Shown here in pieces: positions 46,545 through 57,515 of a DNA stretch of 64,000 nt. This DNA comes from Epiperipatus broadwayi (lineage: Eukaryota; Onychophora; Udeonychophora; Euonychophora; Peripatidae), in NCBI GenBank assembly GCA_028023455.1, contig JAQFVV010000944.1, positions 62,001-126,000 of the forward strand, read 5' to 3'. The stretch's first letter is position 1, and the number at the start of each line of letters is the position of its first letter. Below the pieces are notes generated by a model. The model was not told the origin of the DNA, searched no databases, and worked only from the letters and a program-made list of their open reading frames with translations. Both the position numbers and the translations under genes were made by a program.

Positions 46545-46760
46545 CCCACTAAACATCACATGATCACCATTTCTTATGCTTTGCTCATAACTGTTATTAA
46601 AACTGACAACAAGCCACAAACTAGTCTAGGGATATTGGATGAGTAGGCACTAGATAGGGATTTTATGCATGAACCTTCTTGCATCCATTGATTACTCTGG
46701 GTTGCACTAAGTGGAACTATTGTATGAGAGTTTTGCCTGTTTTAATTTAAACCCACATAT
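46545..46760. repeat. Hairpin-repeat family A, copy 5
   Basis: ACATCACATGATCACCATTT at the left, then AAGCCACAAACTAGTCTAGG (a ribozyme 3' half on the plus strand, no CUGANGA), GATATTGGATGAGTAGGCAC, TAGATAGGGATTTTATGC, CCATTGATTACTCTGG and GAGAGTTTTGCCTG. Only one arm is intact. Confidence 0.8.
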
Positions 46761-48929
46761 CACTTACATAGTTATAGAGATCTAATTCTAGGTCAGTTTT
46801 TATATGCTTTTGAGATTATTTCTATAACAGCTGAAACCCTTTTTTAGTCTTCGACTAGGAAGGTTAATGAATAACAATCTCACATGACAGTTGAAAAGAA
46901 TTTTTATGGAAAACATAAGAGCGATCTTGTGATATAGTTGTGATAATATGTATAGTATAATACTATAAAGAATGGATAGTTTAAATAAATTAATATAATT
47001 TCAAAAAAACAGGAAGTTTCCAGCATTTCTAGTATTTAAATTATAGTTGTCAATATCTCCCAATCTAAGAAATGATGCGTAATGAACTCTCTTCAAGACA
47101 ATCCTCATAGATAATGCTTCAGTAATTAACCGATAATTAGTTCAAATGTTGATTTGTTAAAGCTGTTAAGCGGTAAAAGGAAGTAGTAATAATATAAGCA
47201 ATAGATTTCAAAAAAGCAAATGTCAAAATTAAAAAGATATTTACAAAAGATCATTATTTACATTAATTAAAACTGATGAAAATAGAATCACTAAAAAGAA
47301 AATCATTATAATTATAACTAATTAGTTATTATTTTTTTCATATGTCATAGCATCTGCTTGACTAATTAGTTATTAATAGGGATCACTCTTAAAGACGTAT
47401 TGCCATTAGAACTCAATATATATACACACACAATTTTTTTTACAAGCACTATATTACCTGAATACGATATCGTCTAAAACAAATACTGTATTATTTACTA
47501 ATAATTTTATTAGATTGTAAAATTTTTCATGCCAGATATAAACTTTAAACTCAATTAAAGAATATATCTATTATTAATTCCCAAGATGAATATTATTCAT
47601 TTTAATATCTCCTTAATAAAATGATTAGTAAATAATCTTTATAACATTTATTCTAGAATAGATAATACATGATTAGAAAGATAATAATATATGATGTAAA
47701 AATGAATGCGTTTAAACAATATCGCATTCGTAAATTGAATTGTAATAGTTTGTTATGAATAAATACTAAATTATAACGATGAATACATATGAGTAAAATT
47801 CTGGCCAACGGATAAAAACTGATTTGCCAGAAATACACATCGGGATGTTTGCCTTTTTATATATGTCTTAATGCACATGCTTTTTAAGGGTATACTGAGT
47901 TTAAAAACTTTATTATGTATTTAAAAATAAAATATAGAAAGATAATAAATAAAAATGTTAAAAAAAAGTTTTACACGCTTCTGTAAATCAATATTAACAC
48001 ACAAATACTTCCACATGTGTTATGGCTCAACTTAATTTCATGTACTTGACTTGTCCAGGTTACAATCTTGATCGGATTCAGCACTTATTGCTACAGACGA
48101 ACGGATATATGTATAGATAAAATATAGCCAATGGCAGAAGCAAATCAATAGGCGCAATAGCAGAAGCAAATCAATAGGCGAAGATGTTCAGTGAATCTTA
48201 TTCTTTGATTAAGAAAGGTGATCTGGTTATAAATTGGCAGTTCTTTTGAAGATAGTGTCAGGCGAAAATGGATATTACACTGGTTTCCCCATATTTGATT
48301 GCAAAATCAGTGAAGCACATTCTTGATCAAACCAGAAACTGCTAGTTATTAAACCTGACATGAAATAAACTAGACCCAAGGGAAACTGTTGTGGTATACT
48401 ACTGGAAGTGATAGTCACACTTACAAGGACACCTGAAGTCCCTTGGTTCAATAGTTGTGTGAAACTGTCAGGTGAACAATATCAGATGTTATAAAGAAAT
48501 CAAGTCATATGTCACATGATCTAATTTCAGACCTTTATGTATACATGACATATAAGATTGTTTAATAAAATATTTAACCATATTGTACAGGTTTATATTT
48601 CTTATAATCACATATAAACCCAATAGATTTAGTGCAGTAATCAGTTTGTCTCCCAGGAGCTGAAATTGCTGCAGTTGATTAGTTCTGTGTCAATTGATTC
48701 CCCTCTTTCCCACAGCAAAAAAATAAATTTAATATGGCTAAAATTGCTTTATTACAGTAATTCAATCCAGACTACCTGAAAAAATGGTCATCCATATGGA
48801 TTGAGTAGTGTTTTATCTAAGAGAATCAGATTTTAAAAATCTGAATTAAAATTAATGACATTCATAATGATTGTCAGTGTTCAAATGTATCAACTCTTGT
48901 AATCACAGTGGCATCATGGTTTTTATCAG
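46761..48929. other. Spacer with minor repeats
   Basis: A tail fragment of SINE family 1 (minus) is at 47331-47357 (GCAGATGCTATGACATATG). A 26-bp tandem duplication (GCAGAAGCAAATCAATAGGC) is at 48135-48182. A family C end fragment (AAATCAAGTCATATGTCACA) is near 48500-48525. Part of 48.0-48.9 kb could be the 5' side of the Ty3/gypsy relic, but I see no clear LTR. Confidence 0.45.
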
Positions 48930-49410
48930 AACTTGATTTTGATAAAGTACTATCTCTACTTAAAGTAGTTTTCTGTCCAAAACCCCTAACAATAATGCAG
49001 AGATTATCATTTCAATTTCTGCATTCAAGAGGAGGAGAAAGTGGGAGATTTTGGTGTAAAGCTTAGGAAGTTAGTGTTGATCTGTGATTTTGGGGGTTCC
49101 TTAAATTAAGTGCTAAGAGATTGTTACATTTGTGGAACACTTAATTACAACCTCAGGATCACATTGTTAATGAATCCAAATACTACCTTTGAGTCTGATG
49201 TCTCACAAGCAACTCTGGATGAATCTATGACAATTCAAATATCTCTATTAAATAAAAACAATTCCAGTATTAAAGCTGTAGATTAGGAAGCTGAACCATC
49301 TAAACCCTTTTCCGATCAGAATGAGCTTAGGGGATCTGCTATTGATGATAATACTGTGAGAGTTTGTTACAGAGAAAAGAAATCAGAATATGCACACACG
49401 TTTATATATA
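48930..49410 (+). pseudogene. Ty3/gypsy Gag capsid relic
   Basis: Plus strand: LSELDFDKVLSLLKVVFCPKPL, then a frame change into EEEKVGDFGVKLRKLVLICDFG, SLN, a stop, VLRDCYICGTLNYNLRITLL and TTFESDVSQATLDESM. This is the well-known block of Ty3/gypsy Gag (GE-x-V-x-x-F-V-x-x-LR, C-x-FG-x-x-L, LRDR-x-VCG, LL, A-x-x-x-E). At 49361-49400 VCYREKKSEYAHTF looks like a decayed zinc knuckle (CYRCGKSEH-like), with Cys and His replaced. Stops and frame changes show an old inactive copy. Confidence 0.78.
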
Positions 49411-49779
49411 TGGTTATATATCAATCGTATAGAATTGACTTGGTTTTAAAAAGAAAATATGTCATGCAAAAAAAAATGGAAGAATACATTCTAATGAAAT
49501 ACAAAGGCAAAGTATTATTAAATAAAATTAATGGCTGTATAAATAATGTGAAAGGCATTAATTCAGTCTTCAAATGCAGAATTATAATCAGTAATATGCC
49601 AGTAACAATGGAATTGATTTTGTTTTGTGGTTAATAAATAAAAATAAATATTGGTTGCAACCTAAAAGTAAAATAATTACTGATTGACAAGGTAATCAAA
49701 TCCCTCTCTTGAGTAAAGTCAAGATAAAGTCACTATGCCAAAAATATATATTTGCCTCCGGTTGAGTGGGTAGGTGATA

Positions 49780-50440
49780 TTCTTTTAGACCATGGCTGGT
49801 TTAATCACTTAGTGTATGCAGAGGTCAAAGTGAACCAGTGTACAAATTTAAGCAAACTGAACAGTGATTAATCAAAAATTTTTGATGATACATTGGGTCT
49901 GTACTTAGAATAGACTGTCCATTTGCCATTAAATAAAGATGTAAAATCAATAAGTTGTCATTTTAGACCACTGCCATTGATCTTAAGAGACAAAGTGAAA
50001 AACTGACTTTTATAGGTGGAAAGTGGAGGGATAATAGTACCCATAATTTTTATCTGAATAGGATACCCCAGCTACACTGATTATCAAACAGAATGGTAAC
50101 TTGCAGATCTGTGATTATTATTATTGATGTAAAGTCAACTAAACACTGGAAGTTGACAACTGTCTATTACCATCAGTCAACAGATCCTATTCACCTTGTT
50201 TGGTGGAAGGATTTTCACACAAATCAATCCAAAACATGCTAACTTGAAGCTATCAGTTAATGATAATCATCCATAAGAGTCTATTTAAAATGAATCAGTT
50301 GCCTTTTGGGATATCTGTCACACCATCAATATTCCAGAAAGATGTTGGCCAACTATTGCTGGAATACCTGGAGCATTCCTATACTTTGATAATTTTTTAT
50401 TGATGGCTAGAATATCAGAACTATAGGTCTCCACTCAATC
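49780..50440 (+). pseudogene. Ty3/gypsy reverse transcriptase relic
   Basis: Plus strand segments in Ty3/gypsy order: SKIFDDTLGLYLE, VHLPLNKDVKS, FRPLPLILRDKV (before the RT), GGIIVPI, FTQINPKHANLKLSVNDN (motif A area), SLFKMNQLPFGISVTPSIFQ (50281-50338) and DVGQLLLEYLEH. In the next frame FLYFDNFLLM (50376-50405) stands where YLDDIL is expected, with the second Asp changed to Asn. RNase H and integrase are not visible downstream. The protease region (49.4-49.75 kb) is unreadable. Dead and 3'-truncated. Confidence 0.85.
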
Positions 50441-51016
50441 AATCAATAGATACTTTTCTGATAGTCTTTGTATCTTCTCTGCATTTTTTCATTTTCTCAC
50501 CTTTTTTATCTTACTATCTTCAATAGTATAGAACCTAGTCATGAACCCTTCTCATTGGTCAGCCATCTCTCTGGACTAATTTTTAAAATAAGTGTGTGAG
50601 TTCATGCAACCAATGCCATCTTTTAATTAATTATTGTACAGCAATTCTGATTAAGTATTTTCATTTTTATATGTGTGCAAGAATGTATTAAGTATATAAA
50701 GGTTCACAATTTTGGGAAAATCAAAGGATGATCTTGACAATAGTGTTAATGGTTGGAATGCAACCTACAAAAACTTTAGTTTTGTAGTTTATATACCATA
50801 AAACTGGGAGAAGAAAAAATAATCAGAAATTTGTGACTTGGATGACTATTAGCATGAGAATGTATATCAATTTAAATTTCTTTGCAGATTTTTACATACA
50901 GAAACATGCAAAATGAACAAACAAAAAAAGACATGCTAAAAAATATTGTAGTGAACTAAAGCATGATTTTCATTGGAAAAGCAGATCTGATTTATATTAT
51001 ATTATTTCAATGACAT
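50441..51016. other. AT-rich spacer
   Basis: No RNase H or integrase signature of the gypsy element and no other feature is recognised before the hAT end. Confidence 0.5.
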
Positions 51017-52605
51017 CAGTAGTCTTCAACCTTTTCATACCTGCGGACTGGCAAAAATAAGGATAAGATTTCGTGGACCGGCAGAAGTTTACAGATAAAT
51101 TTTCTTAAAGATGTAACCTGCTTATGGTGTTGCTTACCTTAACATGCTGAACACTCTTTCTCGAGTTGCACAGTCATACTGCTACAGAAAACAGTACAAT
51201 AACAATCAGTCTCATTAATGTGCTTGCATTTCTACATTTATTATATCATTGTTAAAACATGCAAGAATAAAATGTTATTCACCTGAATGTTGGGAAATAT
51301 CACAGCTAGTGTAATTACTTGACAATGATTATGATAAATGTAATATCTGTATTTAATGTTAAATATATAAGATGAAGAGTTGAAGTTATATATATATGTA
51401 TATATATATGGAGGTTGTCTTTTGATAGTAGTAAGGGCAAAATAGAAATCGCCTAATTAAAAAAAGTTTCCATATTTTAAATCTGAAAAAATAAAACGAA
51501 ACGTGTAAAGTCTGAAGTTTTGATGATATTGTAATTTTTTTGTGTTGGTATGTTAAAAGAATCAAAAGATGTAATTAATAGGAAAAGTTTTTTTTAAAAA
51601 AGGGCAAAATAGACATCTTGTAATAGAAATAAAGCCCCTCTCCCCAAAAAAAAATCGCCGTATAGTCGCCGTCTTTAAAAAAAAAAGACAATGAAAGTTG
51701 AAAAAGTCAAAAGTTTTGATCTCATTTTCATTTGGGAGGAGTGGAATGGATTGAGAAATACTTTGTCTTCACTGAGAAAAAAGATAGAGACCAAAGTTAT
51801 TTTTTGTTTGTTTTTATTTTTAAAAAAAGGTAACAGAAATTGGTTTTAAAAATAAAAGTTTTAGCATTTTAGTGGTATACAAATAAAGTAAAAAAAAATC
51901 GCCTTATATGCCAAAAAAAAGTAGGCATATTTTTAAACAACAACAAAAAAAAAAGAAACTTGAAAAAGTCAAACTTTTGATCTTATTTTAATTTGGGGAT
52001 GGGGGGGAGGGTGGATTGAGAAATACTTTGTAAAAGTTAGAGACAAATTTTTTGGTTATTTTTTTTAAAAAAAAAAACGGAGATAAAAATTGATTTGAAA
52101 AATAAAAGTTCAAGCCAAAAAAAAAAAAAAAAAAAATCGCCCTATAGCCAAAAAAAAATTAAAAATAAAACATTAAAAGAGAGAGTAGAAAAAATTTAAG
52201 AGATCAAAAAAAGTCACATTGTTTTAACACATAAATGCCGACAAGCGGCTGTGATTGGCTATTAAAAGACAACCAGAGTTTGTACAATACACTTTTTTTT
52301 TTTTAATTTTGAATTTTTTTAGAAAAATAATAAAAAATTTAAGTCTAACCCCCCCCCTCCATAAATATCTGTGATAAATAGAAAAATAAATTAATTTATG
52401 TATGATAGATTAGATTTTGTTTTTGTTCTGTTTCTTTTTTTTTAATCGGGTAAAAATGCGATGAAAAAATAAATAAAAATTGTTTATATTAATTAAAAGT
52501 TTAAAATATTATTTTCTTATTAAAAACTTTCTTGCCAGTCTAGGGTGGACTGGCAGAAAACTTCTGTGGCCCTGCGCTGGTCCGCAGACTGGTTGAAAAC
52601 CACTG
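51017..52605. mobile_element. hAT-like element with long inverted ends
   Basis: Left end CAGTAGTCTTCAACCTTTTC, ATACCTGCGGACTGGCAA; right end, read inward, CAGTGGTTTTCAACCAGTCT, GCGGACCAGCGC. CAGTGGTTCTCAACC-type ends with a GCGGACC block are typical of widespread hAT elements. I see no matching 8-bp target duplication, though the right flank CTCTAAAG resembles the hAT target preference. The interior (about 1.5 kb) has no transposase and consists of A/T-rich tandem modules, so it is a non-autonomous copy. Confidence 0.75.
51440..52160 (+). repeat. Tandem modules of about 230 bp inside the hAT-like element
   Basis: Three diverged modules end in AAAAATCGCCGTATAG (51.65 kb), AAAATCGCCTTATATGCC (51.90 kb) and AAAATCGCCCTATAGCC (52.14 kb). 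A related AAATCGCCTAATT is at 51.45 kb. Within each, GAAAAAGTCAAA, TTTTGATCT, ATTGAGAAATACTTTGT and AAAAATAAAAGTT recur in order. They could be duplicated subterminal binding sites or a minisatellite. Confidence 0.75.
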
Positions 52606-53505
52606 CTCTAAAGAAGTGAAATGTTGATTGGTTTCATAGAGAAGATGGTGCTGAGTAAAAGCAGAACTCTAAGTTAAGTGATTCTTTTATAATAAAATAA
52701 ATCTCATCATGTTGTTAGTGAATAGTGGCAAGCTTTGCATAATTATTATTTAGTTTAAGGATTTCTTACCTATTAATAAAATGTCATAAAAAAGCTGTAA
52801 AGATTCAAATTCATGAACAAGATTCTTCAGTAACTCTACAGTAAACCTATTAAGTCCTTCAATTCTGTTGCTCTATTCAAAAATTCAACAAATATTGATT
52901 ATATGGGTTCACAATTTGTGTTTGTCCACATCTAAATTGATCAATGGTTGTTAAATTTCATTTATAAAGCAGATGAGTGAAACAACCATAGGTTGTACTG
53001 TATCTGTCATTGAAGTCAAGGTATATCTAGAATGATCACATTATGATTTGACTATTGAATCTGTAGAAAACAATGTTTGAAATCTCACAAAAAAAATCGT
53101 TTTTAATGCCTTAAATTTTGATTAAAGATTCAGTAAGAAGATGGTGATTTGAGAGGAATCTCAGATGACAAAAGTATATCTTAACTTATTGGCAAGTCCA
53201 TTCGACTTAATAGATTTTTACATATTTTCTGTGAGGCAAATTGTAGAGTAAAAAACTATTACAAAGACTTGAGAGTATAAGTAAGATATTTCTCATGATA
53301 ATATTTGAATAGCCAAAATTTTATTGTGGGCATCCTCCTCCCAAAAGCATCGGATAAAAGTAGACTTAGAAAGTTGTTGTTGTACTCTTTATTGTGTGAG
53401 TTAACATTTCAAGTCAAATGCCAGACATAATAAACATAACCTCACTTCTTCAGTGATCTATATGTCTGTTGCTTTTTTTCATAGAATTATTAATAAAACA
53501 ATTCA
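52606..53505. other. AT-rich spacer
   Basis: No gene or repeat recognised. Confidence 0.5.
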
Positions 53506-53685
53506 AGATTGCAAGGAAATCAAGTCATATATCATACCTTAATTTAATAAACTTGTACTTCAAATGTTATATAATGAGCATGAATAGCCCTTAACAAGCT
53601 TTTCTGAATATCCCTATCCCCAGACTGGTTTCTAGTTTTTGGCTCTTGTCAGTGAGGAGCTAGGATATTCAGATCAATTCTCTCA
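53506..53685 (-). repeat. Hammerhead-bearing repeat family C, copy 2 (partial)
   Basis: GCAAGGAAATCAAGTCATAT, TCAAATGTTATATAATGAGC, CCCTTAACAAGC and then the ribozyme block, in the same order as copy 1, but the part beyond the ribozyme (TTAAGTAAAAAATC...) is missing. The outer GGAAATCAAGTCATAT piece also occurs alone at 43.57 and 48.50 kb. Confidence 0.7.
53604..53672 (-). ncRNA. Hammerhead ribozyme, family C copy 2 (damaged core)
   Basis: Minus strand, 69 nt. The outer stem I is a perfect 10-bp helix (CUGAAUAUCC/GGAUAUUCAG); the inner one is UCCUCA/UGGGGA, as in family A. The core reads CUGACAA, where G8 of CUGANGA is changed to A, and stem II (GAGCCAAAAACUA) no longer pairs well. GAAAC, CA loop and GUC are intact. 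Probably inactive, but the extra-long stem I supports the fold. Confidence 0.7.
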
Positions 53686-55550
53686 ATTCATTCTACTTAT
53701 CTTTCATAATTGTTTTCACTATTGTATTCTAAGTTTATCTGTTCTCACTCTTTTCAAATAGAAATACTTATAATCTGTTAGGAGTATGACTCTTATTTAA
53801 TTATTAGTAAAAACACATAAAGAACAATGTTTTCACTCTTTTAGACTCATTAACACCTTAGCTTAAGTAAAATTAGGTTGTTTTAAAATTCTTACATTTC
53901 ACTGCCTAAAGCATTTTATCTCATAGAGTTGTCAAATCTATTAGACACTTCTGAAATCTTTTTATCTTTTGGCTTTAAGCAATTCGACTAGGATTTTATC
54001 AATATATCAATCTATAAAGAATTCTATCTTATTAATTACTTTTTCAACCTCTTTAACTGCTGTACTATATATTTTAACAAGTTTAATCTTAAATGTTATA
54101 TCATCTTGAAAATGTAAACAAATTTAAATTTCTTGATAGCTTTTTATGTAGAAAAGTGAAGATGCAGCACAGATACCAATGTGTTGCTGCTTTTAATAAG
54201 TTAAAAGATGTGGTCAAACGTCAATGGCCTAGCAGTTAGCATAGCTCCCTTCCAAGCAGCTGGCTCAGGTTCACTTTCCAGTCAACGCTTTGATATAAAA
54301 AAAAAAAATTAAAAGATAGGTATTTTATCCCAGTAAAATAACTACTGCAAATATCTAAAATAGAGATTCGGACACTATATCAATATCAATGTAACACAGA
54401 AGCATGAAAACAATTTCACTTTAGGATTTTCTGTAAAATTTTAAAATACAATGACAAGATCATAAGGTCAATTTATTATGTTCTTCAACTTGCTAAATGT
54501 AATATTATAGACTTCTCTTACAACTATTGAACCATGTATTCAGTATCATTGTTATTTTCTTTAGACATTTACCAACCTTTCAGAACTTTCTTTTTTTTTT
54601 CTCTTACACCTGCTCTACTACAATATTATTAATGTTCCATTCCCTATCAAGTCCTGACAAGTTTTTATTGTCATTTATGTGATTTTTGTTACATTTCCAA
54701 TTTATTCATCTATTTAGACCTCATTGCATACATCACATCTCTTAAAACTGCTATCAGATTATCTATCAATGAGCACTAATTTATAGTTATTCTACTTTAT
54801 TACATATTTGCTTTTGATTCTGAAGCTATCTATTCCATTACATCTTCTACTACTCCATCAGATTAATAACTCTTATTTACTCTTTACTCCCTTGTGACCA
54901 TGTATCTGTGTCATTTCACGATGTCATAGATTATCTAACTCTTTTTTGTTCATATCTGCCAATAAATTCATCTTTGTTGGCTTATTCATAACACGTGACA
55001 TTACAAGAATATTTTCTTTTAAAATATTTATTTATTTCCAGTAATTATGGATACACAGTAGTAATTAAACTGATAGGCTCAGCTTTTGAAAATAACTTTA
55101 TTGCTCAAGAATTCACAAAATGTTCAAGACCTAGAAATGTCAGAACTGGAATCAATCCTAGGAACTTAGGTTCCATATTTTGATATTCTATAATTACACT
55201 AAACTATGCCAGCATATGTTCTTATTTATTTTTAATATGTTGCTGTTTTAAAAAATTTAAATTCTGAATAAAAATACCCTGCATGATTTGATGTATAGTA
55301 TAATGGAAGACCCTAGAAATGGGGGTCCAGAGCTTGTTCCAGTGTTCACATTTTTTATGAATCTCAAAGCAATAAAGTTATTTCATTATTATTTATTATA
55401 GTGAATAAAGATGGTGGAGATATATCTGGGGCAATTGAAGATTTCTCGTTCAGTCAGAAATACATCTTTGAAATCATTTATTATTTCACATGAACATATT
55501 TGTGTATTTGGAATATGTGCTGTGAATCAAAGTTTTAAGAATATTTAAAA
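53686..55550. other. Spacer with SINE copies
   Basis: Holds the SINE at 54214-54308 and a family 2 SINE relic at about 55085-55205 (minus; TAGTTTAGTGTAATTATAG ... GGTCTTGAACATTTTG). The short frame at 54995-55183 overlaps that relic and is not a gene. Confidence 0.5.
54214..54308 (+). repeat. tRNA-derived SINE (family 1)
   Basis: CAATGGCCTAGCAGTTAGC (A-box-like), AAGCAGCTGGCTCAGGTTCA, CTTTCCAGTCAACGCTTTGA and a terminal A run. It aligns with the 13.46 kb copy (GATAGCCGAGAGGTCAGC ... GGTTCGCTTCCC ... GATGCTTTGACAT) with many substitutions. Confidence 0.65.
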
Positions 55551-55552
55551 TA

Positions 55553-55735
55553 CACAGAGACAAAACTCTCCAAACAATAGAGCCACTCAGTGCAAGGCAG
55601 AGTAATCCATGGATGCAGTAAGGTTACTCTGATATGCACTGAGTGGCTCTACTGTGTGGAGAGTTTTGCCTCTGTGTTAAACAGCTTAGGTAAGCATAAA
55701 GAATTGTGACCATGTGATGTTTAGTGGTCTAATAT
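55553..55735. repeat. Hairpin-repeat family A, copy 6
   Basis: Tight palindrome centred near 55617: GAGGCAAAACTCTCCAAACA, AGAGCCACTCAGTGCA, GCAGAGTAATCCATGG, and the mirror TACTCTGATATGCACTGAG, TGGCTCTACTGTGTGGAGAG, TTTTGCCTCTGTG. The right flank ends GTGACCATGTGATGTTTAG, the family's terminal motif. The ribozyme centre is absent. Confidence 0.88.
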
Positions 55736-55819
55736 TTAATATAGTTTTAAAATAACTAAATTTTAATACCAAAGTATGTATTTAAATTTATACTTAAAAA
55801 AAAAAAAACTGGCATATTT

Positions 55820-56100
55820 TAAATAGTGGCAACCTCTCTATACAGTAGTGCCACCAGTAGCAAGCCTTAGTAATCAATGGATGCAAGAAGGTTTGGCATA
55901 AAATCCCTATCCAGTGAACTTTTGCTTGTGGTTAATCTAGGGATATTGGATGGGTAGTTAACAATATGGATTTTATGCAAAAACCTTCACGTATCTATTG
56001 ATTACTAAGGTTTGCACAGGGTATGCATTATTGTGTAGAGAGTTTGCTAATATTTTAACAACTCATGTGAGCATGGAAAATGGTAATCATGTGATGTCAT
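55820..56100. repeat. Hairpin-repeat family A, copy 7
   Basis: CAACCTCTCTATACAGTAGT, GCCACCAGTAGCAAGCC, GTAATCAATGGATGCAAGAA, TAAAATCCCTATCCAGTG, then TAGGGATATTGGATGGGTAG, ATTGATTACTAAGG and GTAATCATGTGATG. The two copies 6 and 7 lie only about 150 bases apart. Degenerate ribozyme 3' half at about 55920-55950; no CUGANGA. Confidence 0.8.
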
Positions 56101-56784
56101 ATTTCAAATAGTGGTTTGAGTAGAGATTAAAACTATATATTTATAAAAATTTAAGATTCACAAAAAATTTCATTTCTTTACAAAGAAAAAAAATCATATA
56201 CAAAAGTAAAGAAATACTTATTTAATAAATACATATATAAACAATGACATCCATTCTACATCTATTAGAAATGGGAAATAAAAATAGAAGGCACTGAAAC
56301 CATCACTAACTTAAAAGTTTGCAACAGTTTTACAGGTAAGCAATTTATTTGTTTATCTGCATAAATAAGGCACTACATATTTTAATGATTACATTTATAT
56401 GTTGACTAAAGATTTTGGAAATTTAGAAAGATAGTATATATCAAAATAAAGCATCAAGTATATTACCAATTTATATTTAACAAGAAATGCAATATTCAAC
56501 ACTCTACTCCAGTGCCATCCCACAAAAAAAAAAACAAAAACAAACAAACAAACAAACAGATAATAATAGAACTAAATCCTCTGATTAGTTTTGAAAATTG
56601 GATTTATCACTTAGAACTACTCAATTCAGGTGCATAGCTATCATAAAATAAAACAACATATTCAAATAAGTATTAATTTTATTTTGTTAATATGATAAAG
56701 ATCATTTATTTTAAATTTTTATAAGGATTCAGAAAGTCTATCAGATTGCAAACATTCATTGAACAGTAGATGAAGATTTTTCAG
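56101..56784. other. AT-rich spacer
   Basis: Includes an (AAAC)n tract at about 56524-56559. No gene supported. Confidence 0.55.
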
Positions 56785-57045
56785 CCCTATATAGCTATTT
56801 AAGTTAGATAGGTGGATTTGAAGACATGTAAGGGTCTGAAAATTTCAGATTTTTTACTTAAAAGTTAACTATCAGATAAGTGCTGGCTTTGAGTTGGTAT
56901 TTTAAATCTAGGGTATGAAATATCCTAGCAGCTCACTGAGGATTGCCAATAGCATGAAACCTGTCTGAGGATGGGGATAATTTCTAGAAGAAGATTTTAA
57001 ATGCTTTCTCTTAAAGCATTTATTGATAAAGCTTGTTAGAGATAT
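56785..57045 (+). mobile_element. Hammerhead-bearing repeat family C, copy 3
   Basis: Reverse-complement counterpart of 42.59-42.84 kb. Shared blocks: GCTATTTAAGTTAGATAGG, GAAGACATG, CTGAAAATTTCAGATTTTTT, ACTTAA, GATAAGTGCTGGC, the ribozyme, and AGCTTGTTAGAGATAT. No ORF. Diverged by scattered substitutions, hence an independent old insertion of the same unit. Confidence 0.75.
56917..56984 (+). ncRNA. Hammerhead ribozyme, family C copy 3
   Basis: Plus strand, 68 nt. Outer stem I GAAAUAUCC pairs with GGAUAAUUUC with one bulged A. Inner stem I CUCA/UGAG is shortened by a G.G mismatch. Core CUGAGGA is intact. Stem II is U-UGC-CAAUA-GCA-U, so UGC/GCA pairs with a U.U at its base. GAAAC, a CU loop and GUC follow, with the cut predicted after 56966. 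Core complete; activity may be reduced by the mismatches. Confidence 0.73.
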
Positions 57046-57154
57046 TAGCATGCTCATTATTTTAATTCATTGAATAGCTTTCTACTATTTGCTTCTAAAG
57101 TCTGAAATATGCATTTCTAAAGTTTTAAAGTTTCAATAAACTATCTCATCATCT

Positions 57155-57515
57155 CCTATCTCATCATCAACTTCATCAACCATTATCAATCCACTGCAGG
57201 ATCAAGGTCTCTCCAAGTTCAATCCATCTACATCTTTAGCTTCTCTTCTCCACATCATCCCTGCACACTTTCTTATTTCATCCATCTCACATGTGGTTTA
57301 TTTCTGGGTCTTTTACACTTTCTTGGAATCAAGTTTAAGATTTTAATTGTCCATCTATTATTATCTCTTCTAGAAATATGTCCAGTCCAACTCCACTTCA
57401 GTCTTTTAATTTTTTTCAATGAGGTCAGTAACACCTGTTTGTTCTCTTACCCATATATTGTGTTTTTGATTTCTTCTTGTTAATCCCAACATGCATCTCT
57501 TCATCTAGTATATGA
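57155..57515 (-). pseudogene. RTE-type LINE 3' end (copy 2)
   Basis: Minus strand: MLGLTRRNQKHNIWVREQTG, VTDLIEK, then IKRLKWSWTGHISRR, NRWTIKILN, IPRKCKRPRNKPHVRWMD and IRKCAGMMWRREAKDVDG. These are the RTE C-terminal blocks (W-x-WAGH, RP-x-x-RW-x-D, W-x-R-x-A). The nucleotide 3' end (CTGCAGTGGATTGATAATGG then GATGATGAG-like repeats) equals that at 3.2 kb. Frameshifted and truncated. Confidence 0.85.

Noticed and set aside
48388-48495. Possible retroviral-type zinc knuckle (WYTTGSDSHTYKDT)
   Set aside because: It lies upstream of the Gag capsid block at 48.93-49.28 kb, the wrong order for a knuckle, and needs several Cys losses. The block at 49361-49400 fits better.
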